In this document: positions 23,851 through 58,640 of the stretch, one piece after another
Position numbering within the stretch: the first letter of the stretch is position 1
How the letters are laid out: every line of letters starts with the position of its first letter
From: Perca fluviatilis
Taxonomy: Eukaryota; Chordata; Actinopteri; Perciformes; Percidae
Direction: 5' to 3'
Assembly: GCF_010015445.1 (NCBI RefSeq)
Contig: NC_053116.1
Span: 10,840,085 to 10,904,084 of the forward strand
Length of the DNA stretch: 64,000 bases
Notes under the pieces: model-generated
Seen by the model: the letters and a program-made list of their open reading frames with translations, nothing else
What the model was told of the DNA's origin: nothing
The model's database searches: none
Made by a program: the position numbers and the translations under genes

Positions 23851-26800
23851 CAGCTGAAAAAGGTCACATACTGGTACTTCGCTAAAACTCAAGGCCGCGC
23901 CCCCTTTTGGGGGATAGAAAATAGACGGTCCCATAGAAGTCAATGCAATTTGATGTGTGTTTGGATCATAATTTTGTGTGTGGATTTTTTTCTTGTTAAA
24001 CAGATTGTTTGTTTTATACACATGTCTAATGTTTATATTGTGACCTTGCCTGAACCTGAGCATTCACAATACCTTAATAAACTAAGTTTGATCGCCGCTG
24101 GTCTGGTCTATAGCCTGGAGCCAAAGCCCATCTATCAGGATCTATTTTAGGACATTATGGCAGGAGGACAAATCGAAGACCGGGGTTTTTGGATGTATTG
24201 TTGCTGCAACAAACTACTCAGCAACCTTTCGGCATAGTTATTAATTCAAAACGGTTTGTTTAAAGTAAAAGTTTGGAGCGATTTACATTTCCTCTGTCGT
24301 TATGCTGGAACGCGGGATTGTTTTCCCCTAAAAGTGGGCGTGAATCTGTTCAGTGACATTCTATGACGTTGCGCCGGTTGTGCGTATACCAGCAACCTGG
24401 AACTAGCTCACCTAAATGGAATGCAGTCTCTATTAATGTAATCAATTACACATGTACATCTCCTACTATGACAAGCCACAATGTCTGACCTTTTGGTCAA
24501 TTAACCATTAAGTTTATCACCCAACTCTGCAGTTCCCCTCAGCTCTGCTGAGTGTTTTAGGATCTTTCAGCTCATTGTTCTGGTTTTATTTCTGCAACTT
24601 TACTGTTTTCAAGCCGCAGCAGGCAACAAAAAAGCTACACATTAACCCACTGTGCTACCTACCCACCAGCACCAAACAGCAGACAAAGTTAGCTGGTGAA
24701 CATAGTGGAGCACCGTGAAGCACTTAGCAGTGCCAAGCCTCTCATGTATGAGCATACATTCATGTCACAGAGCATCAATTAGCAAAGTTTGAAAACTCCA
24801 GGAAGACCGTTTAAAAGCACTTACCGCTGTTCTGACGGTATTTTCTGAACCCATAAAAGACTCTGACCACCGGGATAAAACCATACCGTCCGCTGCACAG
24901 TAAAACAGATGTTTAACCCGTTTTCTAAGTGGCGACTCAGGTTGGCTATCTATCCAGGTGCATGGTAGGCTATGGCTGCCATCTTTGTTTTGATTGGCAA
25001 ACAGAGGCGCAAGTCGGGAAACCTTAAAAAGGGTTTTCGTCATTTCATTTCAGAGTCTTCGAATTCTGGAAATACATTGTTTTTTTAATGACCTGTTTTT
25101 CAAATATCACCAGTTAGTTTAATTATCTTTTAGAGACCGATGGTAATATAGGCCTATTTTAATACTTCCACTAAACGTTATGGAGGCCAAAAGCAGAGCT
25201 AAAAGAAGAGACAATATTGGACTTACATATTCACGAGGTAGCCATACCATAGGCCTACTTCAAGCGAATGCTAATGTTGCTCCATATCTGCTGGATGTGC
25301 TAATAGGCGACTGTTGGCTAATGATGGCTAAAGATTGCCAATGCCATATCAAATTAAACACGATTTGTAAACAGATTGTTTCTGTTGCCCCCAAGTGGTC
25401 AAAATTAGCTACTGCACGTTTAAACCATCACTATTTTGAGTAATTGACTATTTTAGATATGATAAAAAAAAATTATACTGCTTAACCTGGTAGAGGCTTT
25501 CTTCCTTTTCCAGCTTGGATTGACAAAGAAAATGAGAATGTCAGCATGTGGACCTTTGTATCTATCTTTTACTTTATTGCTCTGGATATAATGCCCATAA
25601 AAATCACTGTATATAATGTAATTATACAGTGGTAAAACATGTCAACAGAGATTCTCTTGCCTAAGTTTCAGAGAGGTCATGTTGTCTTCACAGTTTTCCA
25701 GTCAGTATCAGCACCATACGTGATGTTCCAGAGAGGAAAGAAGTTGGTGAACATTCCTTATTGTATATTTCCCTGCTGGAGCAGGAAACTCAGCAAGATG
25801 AGAGACGATGTCACAGACAATTATGAGGTGTTTTAAAATTGTAGGTTTCAAACCCATTTTAATGCAAGATCAAAAACTTGATGGACTCCTTCGCTTAAAC
25901 TGCCTTCTGGCATTCCTGTAAACTTTTCATGAACCTGAAGGTTGATGAGCTTTTCATTTTCATCACAGGCTCACCCTGCAGACCCCACCTCCTGGCCTCA
26001 GGGTCCCGCTAATTCTCTTGTGTGCTCGCCTTTACCTCCCACCCTTCCATTCCACCCAATATTATCTTACCATCAATGACTTTAGAAGGGGCATGCTTTG
26101 GCACGGAGCAGGAAAACATGACGTATATGGCAGCTGTAGCTACGCTGAGGGGGGAGCCAGCCCACAATAAAAACAACCCGGCTGAGGTCTGTTCGTAATC
26201 CCAGATTCCTCTGCACATACACTTCTCTTGGCTAGATGGAGGGATAGAGGGGTGGAGGAACTGAGAGCTGGATGGGATGAAGGATGGGTGGGGAGCATGC
26301 TGGAGCTGGGGGACTTGTGTGACATAGAAGGAAAGCTGTGGAAGAGAAGATCTGGAGTGATATACTGTGGGGGTACAGGGGCCGATGGGTGGAAAATATA
26401 AAGGGTCAGGTCACCCAGATTACAAATAAAACATTTTTATTCACTTACTTCTGGTATCTGGCCAGATATATTGCATTGGTTTTATTTGTTCCACCACAAA
26501 CCTCAATATAACAGAGTTTATTGGAGTTCCATTGAAAAATGTCCACGAGGTCGCTCCATAATACAGTATAAAGGCCTTGTTGTGAACAGACAAAAATATG
26601 TTGCTGTTGCTTTTTGAAATGCTGCGAGCAGCACAAAGCAAATTCCATTCATCGGGGCACTTTAGTTTAGTTTATTTTGAACATGTTAAAAAAAGAAGAA
26701 GAAAATAAATAAGATCATGTACACTTCAGTACAGGCAAGAAAACCAACAAAGACAAAATCCGCAGCAAACATATCTTTCAAAAATATAGTAAATGATTCA

Positions 26801-29149
26801 AATAAGGAGATTCAGATCTCAGCAAAAAACCTGGGCAAACAAAATCTGCATGGCAAGATGCTATTAGGGGAAAATGAGAAAATAAAGATTTCTTTGCGTG
26901 TAATTTTTGTAAACCAACTCTTTAAATTTGACAGACAGGAGAGCCTGAGGAGTAAGTAAACGTAGAGCAGACAAAAGAGACGTGAACTCAATATTCTCAC
27001 ATGGGTGGAGTCTGTTGGTGTGTAAAATATCTTGGCTTTCACCTCACAGACTTCAAGTTCACGTAGGTTACAAATAACAGAGATGTCTCAGTGTACATAC
27101 ATACAGCAAGGCTCACGTCCACTGGGATTTACGCCTCTTAAATTTGCACCGCGCAGCAGTTGTTGCGTTCTCAGATTGTAGATGATCACATTTAACCCAA
27201 TATATGTTTCTTTGGTGTGTGCTTTTTGTTATGGCTTTACAGTTGTGGCATATTGTGACAACAGGACTGTTCTAAAGCACCGCTCAATGGCCTTCAGGAA
27301 ATATTTTCCTTGTAGGGTGCAGAAGGGGACAGGGCAGGGGAGGAATGCACATGGGGCTCGATCTTGTGATGAAAGAAGGGCGCGAGTGGATAGGAAATAA
27401 ACAAGTCACACCGTCACATGCAGTGCACGGCGACAGATAATGAATTAGAAATATGTATATGAACATGATGATGGTGTGTAGATTCTGGACTGTAATGGTG
27501 CTTATGAACATGTCCTGTGGCATTTAGAAAAGGCAGCTGGTGGATGTTTTCTCTGCCCCACCCAAAACTGTGAAAGACAAAACAGTGTGAAGTGATGTCA
27601 TTACTACCGCTTATGCAAACCAGCTGTGTGACCTTATGGGCTGCATGGGATTTAAATTCAATGTGTGATAGAGCACAGATGTATGTGGGTGCATGTGCAC
27701 ATGTTTCTGTAGTTAAAAAAAAAACCCATTGCTCTTCCCACTCACTCTTAGAGGCTGAAAACATGACAATTCGTTAAAAAAGTTATTCATCCTTTGCTTT
27801 TTATTTTTTTTATATTTAATCCAAACAGTCACATTGGAATGTTAGCAATGAAAAGATACAAAATGGATCGAAAAGGAGAAATCAATGCGAAGCATCCCAT
27901 TTATATAGCAGAATATTTTTTGCTTTGTTCCAGGTCGACTACGGGATATTGCAGTTTCCTTTTTAATTCGATCTCAGGTCAGTAAAAAAATAAAAATAAA
28001 AAATAAAATGCTTTTACAGGACAAAAACAAAATCACAGATTTGGGGTGCAACAGAAGTACATATTTTAGTACACCATAAGATATGAAAAGAAATTCTTTG
28101 GCACATAAAAAGGTGTTGGTACACAAAATCAAAACAGGACAAAGTAAGTCATCATACTATACACACTGCACAATAGAATACGGATAGAAAAATAGCATAC
28201 ACAGAATATTAAAAAGAGAGTAACACTGATAAAGTAACAGTTGACAGTACGAGGCCCTGCGCCGAGGCCTTTAGGAGTCTGTTGGTTGGTTGGATGATTT
28301 TCAGCAGTGACTATACATCCACTGTAAAGAGGCCTGTTGGCTTTGGTTGATTGATTTCAATACAGTTTGCAGTGATAGATTGGAGAATTCCTTGCGGCTA
28401 CCCCTTTTCAAGAAAATGGTGTGATAAAAAAAAACAAAAAAAACGTTAGTACTTTGTCCTCCTCACCATGGGGAATCTCGGTGGACCAACTCATTTTACA
28501 AAAATGTACACTGGCTAATGTCTCATGTACATTTCGGACTCATCGTTCACTCACATACATGATCAAAATCAACCACTTGTTATCAACATACATACATACA
28601 TACAGTAAGCAAAGGAAGCTTAGAGGCATGTATGGATATACCTACAGCCGATTACACAGTACAGATGCAAGTATACGTTGACACGCACACACACACACAC
28701 ACACACACGCAGGATTTGACAGCAGCACACACATTCGCGCGCTGATCAATAACTCAATAACACAAACAAGATGAGAGCCCAATGGATTTTCTCTCCGAGT
28801 TTGTATACAGATTTAAAAGGCAGAGTGATTTATTTCCTCTCTGTCTGCCACGGCTTTACAATAAACTAAGGAACAATTTCATTGATGTGCTTATGCTGGA
28901 TTTACTAGTGGCGGGTTGCTTGGAGCTTTGAACCTGATGACATGCAGAGACCCTTGCTGTGTGTTGACAACATATGGCTGTGACTCCAGAGGCTGCAGTC
29001 ATCATGGGAACCAGTTTGTGATTAATGCTAAAATACACTCTCTTCCCACCCAGAGCTGCCCATCTCCCGTCTCTCGTCTCCAGCCTGACTGCCGTCAACA
29101 ACTCAGGGACCGAGCCTTTGTCATCACCAACGTCACCGCCATAATCGTC
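23851..29149. other. intergenic downstream of cd34, repeat-rich at the left
   Basis: 24.2-25.45 kb holds degraded repeat-like pieces, including CCCCCAAGTGGTCAAAATTAG followed by a CTACTGCACGTTTAA tail near 25.39 kb. A CA tract lies at 28682-28709. The rest is unrecognised; the part next to cd34 may be longer 3' UTR. Confidence 0.4.
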
Positions 29150-29346
29150 AGACTAGTTTTCCTGATGTTTATTGCGGCACATAGCCAAAAGAGAATGAGG
29201 CAAGAGGACTATAACAAGAGGAGCGTTGATGTAGGAAATAGTTCTAGTCCCTGATGTCCACTTTGCTGTGGACTCTCTGTGGTGAAGGAGGCAGGAGTGG
29301 ATGCAGAAGGTGGGGGCGGGGTGCATTTGCATAGGCATGTGTGTGT

Positions 29347-29387
<41 letters not shown>

Positions 29388-29432
29388 TGTTTGTGGGGGT
29401 AGTTCCTGGGCTGCAATTATGTGTGGATTATT
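29150..29432 (-). other. cd34: cd34 3' untranslated region (minimal)
   Basis: Transcription runs leftward past the TAA. The first AATAAA on the minus strand is at 29167-29172 (TTTATT on the plus strand), which would give a UTR of about 280 nt. It contains a CA tract on the transcribed strand (29337-29385). Another AATAAA near 28829 would allow a longer form. The real end needs transcript data. Confidence 0.4.
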
Positions 29433-50794
<21,362 letters not shown>

Positions 50795-50944
50795 CCTCTC
50801 TGGTCAGACTCAGCGCAGTCGGTGGGACTGTGTGAGAGTAAAAAAAAAAGAAAAAGTGTGCTGGGTGATAATGAGTGAGTGTGTGAGGGGCGGTGGAGTC
50901 GGGAGTTTCCTGTGAGGTCTAAGTGAGCAGGACAGTCAAGCAGG

Positions 50945-51000
50945 ATAAAGCCTGGCTTGTGTTCTGTTGCTCTTTATACGGCCCCACTCCTTTGGCCTCT
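50945..51000 (-). promoter_or_regulatory. cd34: cd34 core promoter with TATA box
   Basis: On the minus strand a clean TATAAA (50973-50978, within GGCCGTATAAAGAGC) lies about 180 bp upstream of the cd34 ATG. It predicts initiation near 50945 and a 5' UTR of about 150 nt. A CAGGAAAC motif (about 50905-50914), a possible ETS-factor site, falls in the predicted 5' UTR. Start site and factor use are inferred. Confidence 0.6.
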
Positions 51001-51095
51001 CGCTCTCTCTCTCTTTCTGCTCTTTCCACACCCCTTTTCTAACTGCCTGTTAACCAGTTTCCCCCAATGCAACCGTCCCTGCCTCCTCCCTTGTC

Positions 51096-51099
<4 letters not shown>

Positions 51100-51142
<43 letters not shown>

Positions 51143-51153
51143 GTGTGTGTGCA
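51100..51153. repeat. (GT)n microsatellite upstream of the cd34 promoter
   Basis: About 54 bp of GT with one interruption, roughly 150 bp upstream of the predicted cd34 start site. Confidence 0.9.
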
Positions 51154-51436
51154 GCAAGCACCAGAACGAGATGGTTTAGTGGGTGACCTGTTGAGCTTTA
51201 TCTTTATTGCTGTTTCGTTTCCTGGTGACAATGTTGGAAACTCCAGTTTGCACAGTTTGTGCGCTAGCGGTGTAACCGTTTCTGCAATTTTGGGCACTGT
51301 GGTTGCACTTCAGCAGAGTTTCAGGTGCTGCTTCAGTAGATAAGTTCCAAGTGCAAGCCTTTTCCAGTGGTCTGTCTCATTAAGTTTGCGTAAACTAATT
51401 TGCAATCTGTGTGCAAATGTGCAATCTGTAAATATA

Positions 51437-51733
51437 ATTATTAATTCATTCATTACATTTATATAGCGCTTTATCATAGACACTACTCTCTAACACCACC
51501 AATGTGTAGCACCCACCTGGGTGATGCACGGCAGCCTTACGACGCCAGACGCTCACCACACATCAGCTTGATAGAGAGGGAGGGGAACATATTTTTAGTG
51601 GTGGGGAAAACGGGAGAAAACCCACGCAGACAACATGCAAACTCCACACAGAAAGGCCCGGGATGACCAAGGATCAAACCCGGTACCTTCTTGCTGTGAG
51701 GCCACAGTGCTAACCATTGGACCACTGTGCTGC
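51437..51733 (-). mobile_element. SINE/LINE-tail retroelement, minus strand
   Basis: On the minus strand the block opens GCAGCACAGTGGTCCAATGG, carries a B-box-like GGGTTTGATCC, then GTGTGGAGTTTGCATGTTG and GGGTTTTCTCC. It ends with ATAAAGCGCTATATAAATGT. This arrangement is a very common fish retroelement. Degraded. Confidence 0.75.
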
Positions 51734-51881
51734 TTAATATATGCCTAATATGAAACACATTTCACAAAATACAAAAATAAGGTTTGTAAACTCACAAAAA
51801 GGATTTGCAAATATCAAGCGGCTCTGCAAAGACACAAACAAGTTCCACAAATGAAACAAAGATCTGCACATTCCACACATC

Positions 51882-52323
51882 CAGCGGTGGGAGGAGTATT
51901 CAGATCCTTTACTTAAGTACAACTAATACAACAACTAATACTAATACAACACTGTAGAAATACTCTGTTACGAGTAAAAGTCCCGCTTTGAAAATGGTAC
52001 TGAAGTCAAAGTATGTAAATATCATCAGGAAAATGTACTTAAAGTATTAAAAGTAAAAGTACTCAATGCAGAACAATCCTCACATTTTAGAAACGGGAAA
52101 CGATCCAAACAGTTCTGTTTTTAATCGGCTAATCCTTTCAGCTGGACTTGTAGGCCGTTACATTGTTGGGTAATTTAATTTATAATGAAACATCATATTT
52201 TATAAAATACATGTGTTTTGTGTGCAAAAATCCTAATTTGTAAATTAACTAAAGCTGTCAGATGAATGGAGTAAAAAGCACAATATTTCTCTCTGAAATG
52301 CACTTTGTTACGTCCCACCACTG
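51882..52323. mobile_element. hAT MITE (CAGCGGTGG ends), copy 2
   Basis: Ends CAGCGGTGGGAGGAGTATTC and CGTCCCACCACTG, with a perfect 8-bp duplication CACACATC at 51874-51881 and 52324-52331. Same family as 46772-47312. The clean target duplication suggests a fairly recent insertion. Confidence 0.85.
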
Positions 52324-52331
52324 CACACATC

Positions 52332-54369
52332 TACAAACAAAGGAAAAGCATTTGTGAACATCTTCCTAACATACGCAACTTTCAAATGGATATTTGTGAA
52401 TTTCCAGTTGTTATCTGTGACTCGAAAAGGCATTTGTGGATCTCAATTCTACCCGTGTGGATCTGCAGTTTACATACACACAGTTTTGAGACAAACATTC
52501 TAAAAGAAAAAAAAAAGTACACCAGCTCAATTTATGGATTAAGCGCTGCTATGTGAGCACACATTTGAAATATCTACAACATAACAGGCTTCGGCTTGAC
52601 TTGAGACAGGATTTGTAGAAAGGCGTTAAAGAAGCTGAGCGTTTTCCTATTTTTTTATTTTTTTTTTGGAAGATGTTCCTGGTAAACAGGAAGCTCTTAT
52701 CCTGCAGCCTCCATGTTGTGTACATAGCTGAGAGGCCTGTAAAAGCACATGGCGTCACACAAAGCGCTTGGCCCCGCTTTTTGTGCGTCCCTGGACAGAT
52801 GACTAACAGCCTACAGTGAGTCATCCATTGAACCGCAGAAGTACACATGCATGCTTCCATGTACCGTGCACGCACGCTTTTTTAAAAAAAAACGCCGTTA
52901 ACACACGCGCACCGACATCACAGACAAAACACACGTGCTATTTCCTAATTACACCACATCAGCAGAAAGTGACAAACTGTCGGACCGCTGTGCGGCGTGT
53001 TGTGGGCGTGTGATGCTGGGGTGTTCACCGTTCATGTTCACACAGAGATGTGCTGTTCTACATGCGTAGAGAATCCAGGCAGGCCACATCTGGAAGCACT
53101 GCAATCCCACCGCTGGGTTTTTGAGGACTGCCTGGAGCCTGGTTTTCAAACAATGCAGCCATATGGGTCTGAGTCGAGCCAAGAACAGGCTGGTGTCTGG
53201 GAACGGGCGCTCCTGCTGGTCACCCTGTATGTTTCAGACCAGAGACTTGTTAAAGTTTATTAAGCAGGGCCTTGAAATCCCATTCACAATTAATAAAACT
53301 CAAGCTAGGATTTACAAAGTGGGGACATTTCTGTAATAACTGTGTTTTAAATAATGTCTGCATTTATATATTTGCAATATTAAAAACATTTAAGTCCAAA
53401 ACTTTAAGATGTCTTGAACATGCCTCACTGTGAAAATCAAAATGTACTTTTTTCAGTGATTTAAGTGTGCTTTTTCAGATTTAGTGTGGCACTGTTTCAA
53501 GGAGAAACATCTAACACTCTTTGGGGGGAGGGGGGGGGAGCGGAACAAATTAAGAGTCAAACAATTGTGTTAAGTGACAGTCAAAAAGTACTCATTGAAC
53601 TAATTAAAAGACAATTTCATAAACAGCTGTGTTACATTTTTATATAAAAAAAACATCCCTATGCTGAGCTTTAGATCTCAAAAGGAGTTAAAGCAAACAA
53701 ACACAGTTAGCATAATAGTTAAACTGCTTATCTCTAGTAATATTTTCTCACATCATCACACACGTATATTAATTGGAAAACATAATTATACAGGGCTTTT
53801 ACACAGTTTACAATACACCAGTAAACTGGACAGAGTAATATAAATATGCGGATATATGTATTCACCATGTTTTCACATCTATCTTCCAACTTCTCCTCCG
53901 GCATGACATTTGTTTGTGACAGATTTAACTTCTATATCTTTCTTTCTCCCTTCCTTCCTCCCTTCCTTTATCTCTTATCTCTTTCTCCCTCGTTTCAAAT
54001 GCACAAATAATCTCTGTGCTGTAAGGGGCATTGCCAGGACATCACAAGGATCGGCACATGGTAGCAGAGAATCTGACCCTCAGGGACCCATTTGCATTTG
54101 GTTCTTTTTAGGAGGTTTTGGCATTTTGTGAGTCTTGAAGCCAGCTGGATGGAACCATCATAGGAGCGTGACAAGACATGTGACTGTACAGGATGACAGA
54201 CTTAAATACAGGGGAGGAGGGGGGGCTGGTTACATTAAAAGTTCACGTTTTGGAAGAGATCTGGTGGCTAAGTTGCCGTTCCCAATAAGAGTCCAGGTGG
54301 TGGCCTTATTTCCCCTCATCTGTCCCTCTGCCCAGAGCGTTCAACTTCTCTCTCCAACACTGCTGCCAC
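52332..54369. other. intergenic, nothing recognised
   Basis: No exon or repeat I can name, apart from a G run near 53.52-53.54 kb and a CTTCCTCCC-type pyrimidine tract near 53.94 kb. Confidence 0.4.
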
Positions 54370-54730
54370 ATTAATCCATCTCCCCAAACCCACACTCTCA
54401 GATCTCAATTTTAAGGCCATCACGTGCACGCATCACAACCACAAAAGCACAAGACAACACACACACCCACTCAACAGCCCTTTCACCATTCTGCCCTCTG
54501 GATGGAGGTACAGGACCCTTAGGTGCTAGAGAGCATCGCTATGGCAAAAGCCTGGTGCCTGAACAAGAGACCGAGATCAATCACTGCCACTTTGTCCGTG
54601 TTATCGGTCTGTGTTATTTCTCTGCATGTCATTCTGTTATGTTTGTACTTTTGTTTCTCTGTATGCGTGCTGTGTACATGACGTACGGTGTTTGTGACAA
54701 ATTATTTCCCCTTGGGGACATAAAGTACTG
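54370..54730 (+). repeat. non-LTR retrotransposon 3' fragment
   Basis: A frame fragment reading SPFTILPSGWRYRT, then TAG, resembles the C-terminal region of fish LINE ORF2 proteins. A T-rich tail follows, with TTCCCCTTGGGGACATAAAGT, the usual 3' end. Heavily truncated. Confidence 0.5.
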
Positions 54731-54867
54731 TGGCATGTGTCACAATATCCCATGCTGAATACTAAGACATTTTATTTCCTGAAGACAGCACTAAAACCTG
54801 AAAATAATTGAATGGAGTTTTTTTTTGTGTGAACCTGCCTTTTATGAATTAACAGGTTTTTACTTAA

Positions 54868-55104
54868 AGGTGCTCTAAGTGATGCCACGCGTTTTTTAGG
54901 CTACAACATTTTTTTGTCACATACAGAAAACATCTCCTCACTGTCCTTTAGCTGCCTGTCCCATGAACACACTGTAAAAAAACGCGGTCTCTGTAGACAG
55001 CCCAGGCTCCACAAACAGGCAGCAGGCGGATAGTGAGGAGATGTTTGCTGTATGTGATGAAAAATGTAGCCTAAAAAAAACGCGTCGCATCACTTAGAGC
55101 ACCT
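54868..55104. mobile_element. palindromic TTAA-target MITE (AGGTGCTCTAAGTGATG)
   Basis: 237 bp between TTAA at 54864-54867 and 55105-55108. The arms read AGGTGCTCTAAGTGATGC and its inverse, and inner pairs (AAACATCTCCTCACT with AGTGAGGAGATGTTT) extend the fold. Different in sequence from 8766-9002 but the same length and design. Confidence 0.75.
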
Positions 55105-55108
55105 TTAA

Positions 55109-56109
55109 CACCTGCTTGCAACCGCTTTGTTTATGTTGTTAATTCACCCGTTGTTTTTAAGTGGTAATTATGAAGAAGCTGATGAGAACACCATGCCGTC
55201 AAAAGAGCTCAATGTTAGGTCATCTGTGCCACAATACTTCAATCAATTTGTTAAATAAAACAAACATTCCTGGAAGTTGAGAGGCTTTCCTGCTTTCCTT
55301 TTCATCAGTGGGGTTGGAGGGTGAACGCAGAGGGACTCTGTTTGGAAAGACTTCCCAGGCACGGATATCCGTAATGATTTGACCAATGGAGAGGAGAAAA
55401 CAATGAAAAATCCTCCCTCTCTGTGTGATGAAACTGCCGGTGCTTCTCCATTCAGTCTGATGGGCTCCTCTCCTCTCCCCTCATCATCCTGCTGACCTAC
55501 CCATCTATCGCCACTCCCACATCTAAATTCCTCTTCTGTTTCCTGCCATTCTCCCGGTGCGTGATGTTTCCGAACAGCCAGGAATCCACCCTGACCTGCG
55601 AGTAATGAAGTGTGCAGACAGACCCGGCAATGACCCCCAAACCAGCGAAAAGACAAACATGGAAATATATTTATACTCACCCTTAACCTTGTTGCTTGTG
55701 CTATCCCTATGCCCTGCCTTCCACGTCTGTTACATAAGGCCGTGTTAAACGGGACAGACAGGAACAAGTGATTCCGCACAGTAATGGCGGGGCAGCGCCA
55801 GAGTCCAGTTTCTCACCAAGGGAGCTGGGAGGAAAGAGCGACACAGGAAGACAATAATGGAGGTAACAACACACAACTGCTAGACCTCCGCAAAATACTC
55901 CGGAGCAGGTGCCCCCATTGGCACGCGATAGCTCAACCAATGGCACATTAGCAATAAATAATGTTAAATAATAATAACAAAAAAGAGTTTTTTGGAAATG
56001 TTGTCATTTGCACGCCAAATGAGCTCTTTCACAGACATTAGCAAGAGCACAGCCTATTTTTTACGGTAGTTCAATCTACTTTTTCATCCTCTGCATTCCT
56101 GAAAAACCC
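55109..56109. other. intergenic, nothing recognised
   Basis: A 178-codon minus-strand frame (55243-55779) shows no domain I recognise and no obvious splice structure. Confidence 0.4.
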
Positions 56110-56580
56110 GCCTTAAGCTTGATTTATGCTCCCGCGGAGGCTCCACGCAGAGATTTCGCCGTAGCCTACGTAAGTGGCCTGAAGTTTATACTTCTCTCTC
56201 TAGATCTCTTTAAGAGAATAGAAGGGCCGGCCTGTGTGTGTGTGTGTGTGGTAGAGCGAGTGAGAGAGTGCCGACTCTAGAGGCATAGTGGGAGAAACAA
56301 AGTGTCTCCCCCTGTGCTTTCTGATCATGGTCGAAAAAACCGGAGTAGGAAAAGTCAACCCTGTCCTTGATTTCATGTTGGAGAACCAGGAAATGAGTCG
56401 GGGAATGCTTCCAAGCCCGCGCCGACGACGTGCGTCGCCCACGTACACGTAGTTACATTTTTTCGATAGATGCACGTCAGGCTACGGCGGCGTAGCGTCC
56501 AGCGTAGGGTCCGTGTCTCCATGTACCTACGTAGGTAGCCACGACGTCGGTTTAACGCAGAAGCACATATCGGCCTTTAC
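56110..56580. mobile_element. CpG-rich inverted-repeat element
   Basis: GATTTATGCTCCCGCGGAGG at the left faces TTAACGCAGAAGCACATATC at the right (inverse GATATGTGCTTCTGCG). Inside are GCCGTAGCCTACGTA and its partner TACGTAGGTAGCCACG. It is locally rich in CG. A 91-codon minus-strand frame inside is not recognised. Confidence 0.5.
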
Positions 56581-57685
56581 GCTGCCTCTGATTGGCTCGT
56601 ATTGTTGTTGACTTCTTCAAAAGAAGTCGACGCGAACACTGCCTGAGCGAGCTCGGTGGATGATGGCTGGCGAAATGCTGATGTGGCACACTGATTTACA
56701 AGAATATTTTAAAATGGCACTTAATAACTTATATTCAAATGGTTGCGGACCCCTGCTCTGGAGAGCTAATCTTTGTAGAGCATACGCCTCAGTCTCATGT
56801 CTGGGGTAGCTCAAATGTGTGAACAATGAAGATATAGGCCTACCTTTGTCAAGAGGAAAGCTAATGGTGCTGGGATCAACTAGAGCATTTCAGCCAATTC
56901 ATTTGACCCCACGTCACCGAAAAAAAGAAGAAGAGTGAAACCTGAAGCCACAAAGACAGCTTGATGACGTCGCCATAACATTATCTCGACAGGTCCTATT
57001 GAGAAAAACGGACGGCCAGGGAGAGACAGAAGCAAACAGTTAATATAACAGAGGCCTCAACCGCTTTTGTTATTACATCATGTTCTGGGAAACCCAAAGA
57101 ATGTTGCTGTGTAAACACAATCCACACACACACAACGCTGTTGAATATGTCCCGCAGAAACAATAAACCCAATATCTGATACACAGTCTCGCTAATCTCT
57201 TGTAGAGCTGCAGAAACATTCCCTCTCTTATTCGTTTACTTTTTCGATATGCATGACCTGATCGCTTTATTGATTGAGAGGTCTGCGTTGTTGTACTTTT
57301 CCGAAAACACAGAGCCTAATGGACAAAAAAATCCTCCCTTTCCTTCTCCTCCCACCTTTAACTCTCCTCCGTTCTCTCCGTTGCCTTGATCCCATACAGA
57401 TGTTCTTCTTTAGCACTCGCCTCTGGAGGGAAACTTCTCCTATTGTTCATAAAAAAAATCAATCCCATTGTGCTGGCCGAGCCAGCCCAATGCACAAAGC
57501 ACGCACGTACAGTTTCATGAGCAGAAAATCATGCATGCATACTCAGCCGTTGGACTCGTATGATCAGATACCTAACTCAGCACGGAAAGTTAGTCAACAC
57601 ATAGCAACAATGGCAACAGTTTTTTGGAAAATCACAGCTCAGAAGAGAGCATGTTAATAACAAAACGCAATATCCTCTCAATATA

Positions 57686-57687
<2 letters not shown>

Positions 57688-57765
<78 letters not shown>
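57688..57765. repeat. (CT)39 tract
   Basis: 78 bp of uninterrupted CT. Frames on the minus strand here are Arg-Glu translations of it. Confidence 0.97.
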
Positions 57766-57772
<7 letters not shown>

Positions 57773-57949
57773 CCTTTGAGTCTCCTCTCTGTCCCCAGCT
57801 TCCTCATGTCCTTTCCTTTGCGTTTTTGAAAAGGGCAAATTCTACAGGCCTGTAACTACACCTAATTGGCTCTGATTGGGTGGCTGGGTAGACATCTTGA
57901 AGTGATTTATGCTCAAGGTTGAGAGGGCTGTGAAAGTCGGGAGTGCTTT

Positions 57950-58215
57950 GGGGTCTCAGAGATTCTCAATCATAACCTCAGGAGCTTTAAATCCCTGATC
58001 CGGATTTTCTTTGGAGTGTATCTATTGAGGGTCTGTGCATATCGATGCAGAAGAAAGCACTTGCAGAGAGCGAGAGCAAACCATCGAGCACTTCAAAAAA
58101 GGCATTTCACAGCTCGTATTTCACCGCCTCATATTTTGGATTTTGTAATTCCAGCTTTAGCAATTATATTGAGCAATCATTTATTCGTCCTTAATGTCCA
58201 AGTTATGTAACTATT
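57950..58215. promoter_or_regulatory. possible non-coding regulatory stretch
   Basis: Non-repetitive DNA with several homeodomain-type cores (GTAATTCC, CAATTATA, ATTTATTC) and no coding potential. I call it only because it differs from the repeat-rich surroundings; conservation has not been tested. Confidence 0.2.
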
Positions 58216-58429
58216 CTGATTGTTATTTGCCACAAAAAGCGAAGGGGGGGGGGGGGGGGAGGTGGGGAGAAGGACAAGGACAAGAAATGAAAGAACGTTA
58301 CCATATCATTTTCATCGGTGCTATTCATGCTTTTCGAAAACAGTCCCTGTTTTGATGCCAAATTAATATCTTGCTTTTGGACTGGTTAACTTTCTTGCAT
58401 CCATCACAACTAAGAGGGACCACAGAAAA

Positions 58430-58640
58430 TGAAACCCTGCTGTTTGCACAACAGCAGAAGCGAGCACCCCACCATGCTATTGGCATCTTGTAAGTACATA
58501 ATAAACTGTGTGTGTTCTGGCGGCACATGGCCAGATAAGGTCTGTGGGATTAATTCATTAGAGTGCTGGCTGCCCAGATGGCTCTCATTACATGTATCTG
58601 TTCGATTCATCTCTGAAGTACTTTCACATCAGTCAAACTG
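58430..58640. promoter_or_regulatory. possible enhancer with GATA and E-box motifs
   Basis: CCAGATAAGG (58530-58539), TTAATTCATTAGAG and CCCAGATGGCTC (E-box CAGATG) lie within about 50 bp, some 7.6 kb upstream of the predicted cd34 start. GATA plus E-box pairs are typical of blood and endothelial enhancers bound by GATA and TAL1. The role is inferred. Confidence 0.3.

Noticed and set aside
55243..55779. 178-codon minus-strand open frame
   Set aside because: Not recognised, no splice signals tying it to other exons, no conserved motif visible. Kept only as a note.
57577..57838. Arg-Glu-rich frames on the minus strand
   Set aside because: Translation of the CT tract.
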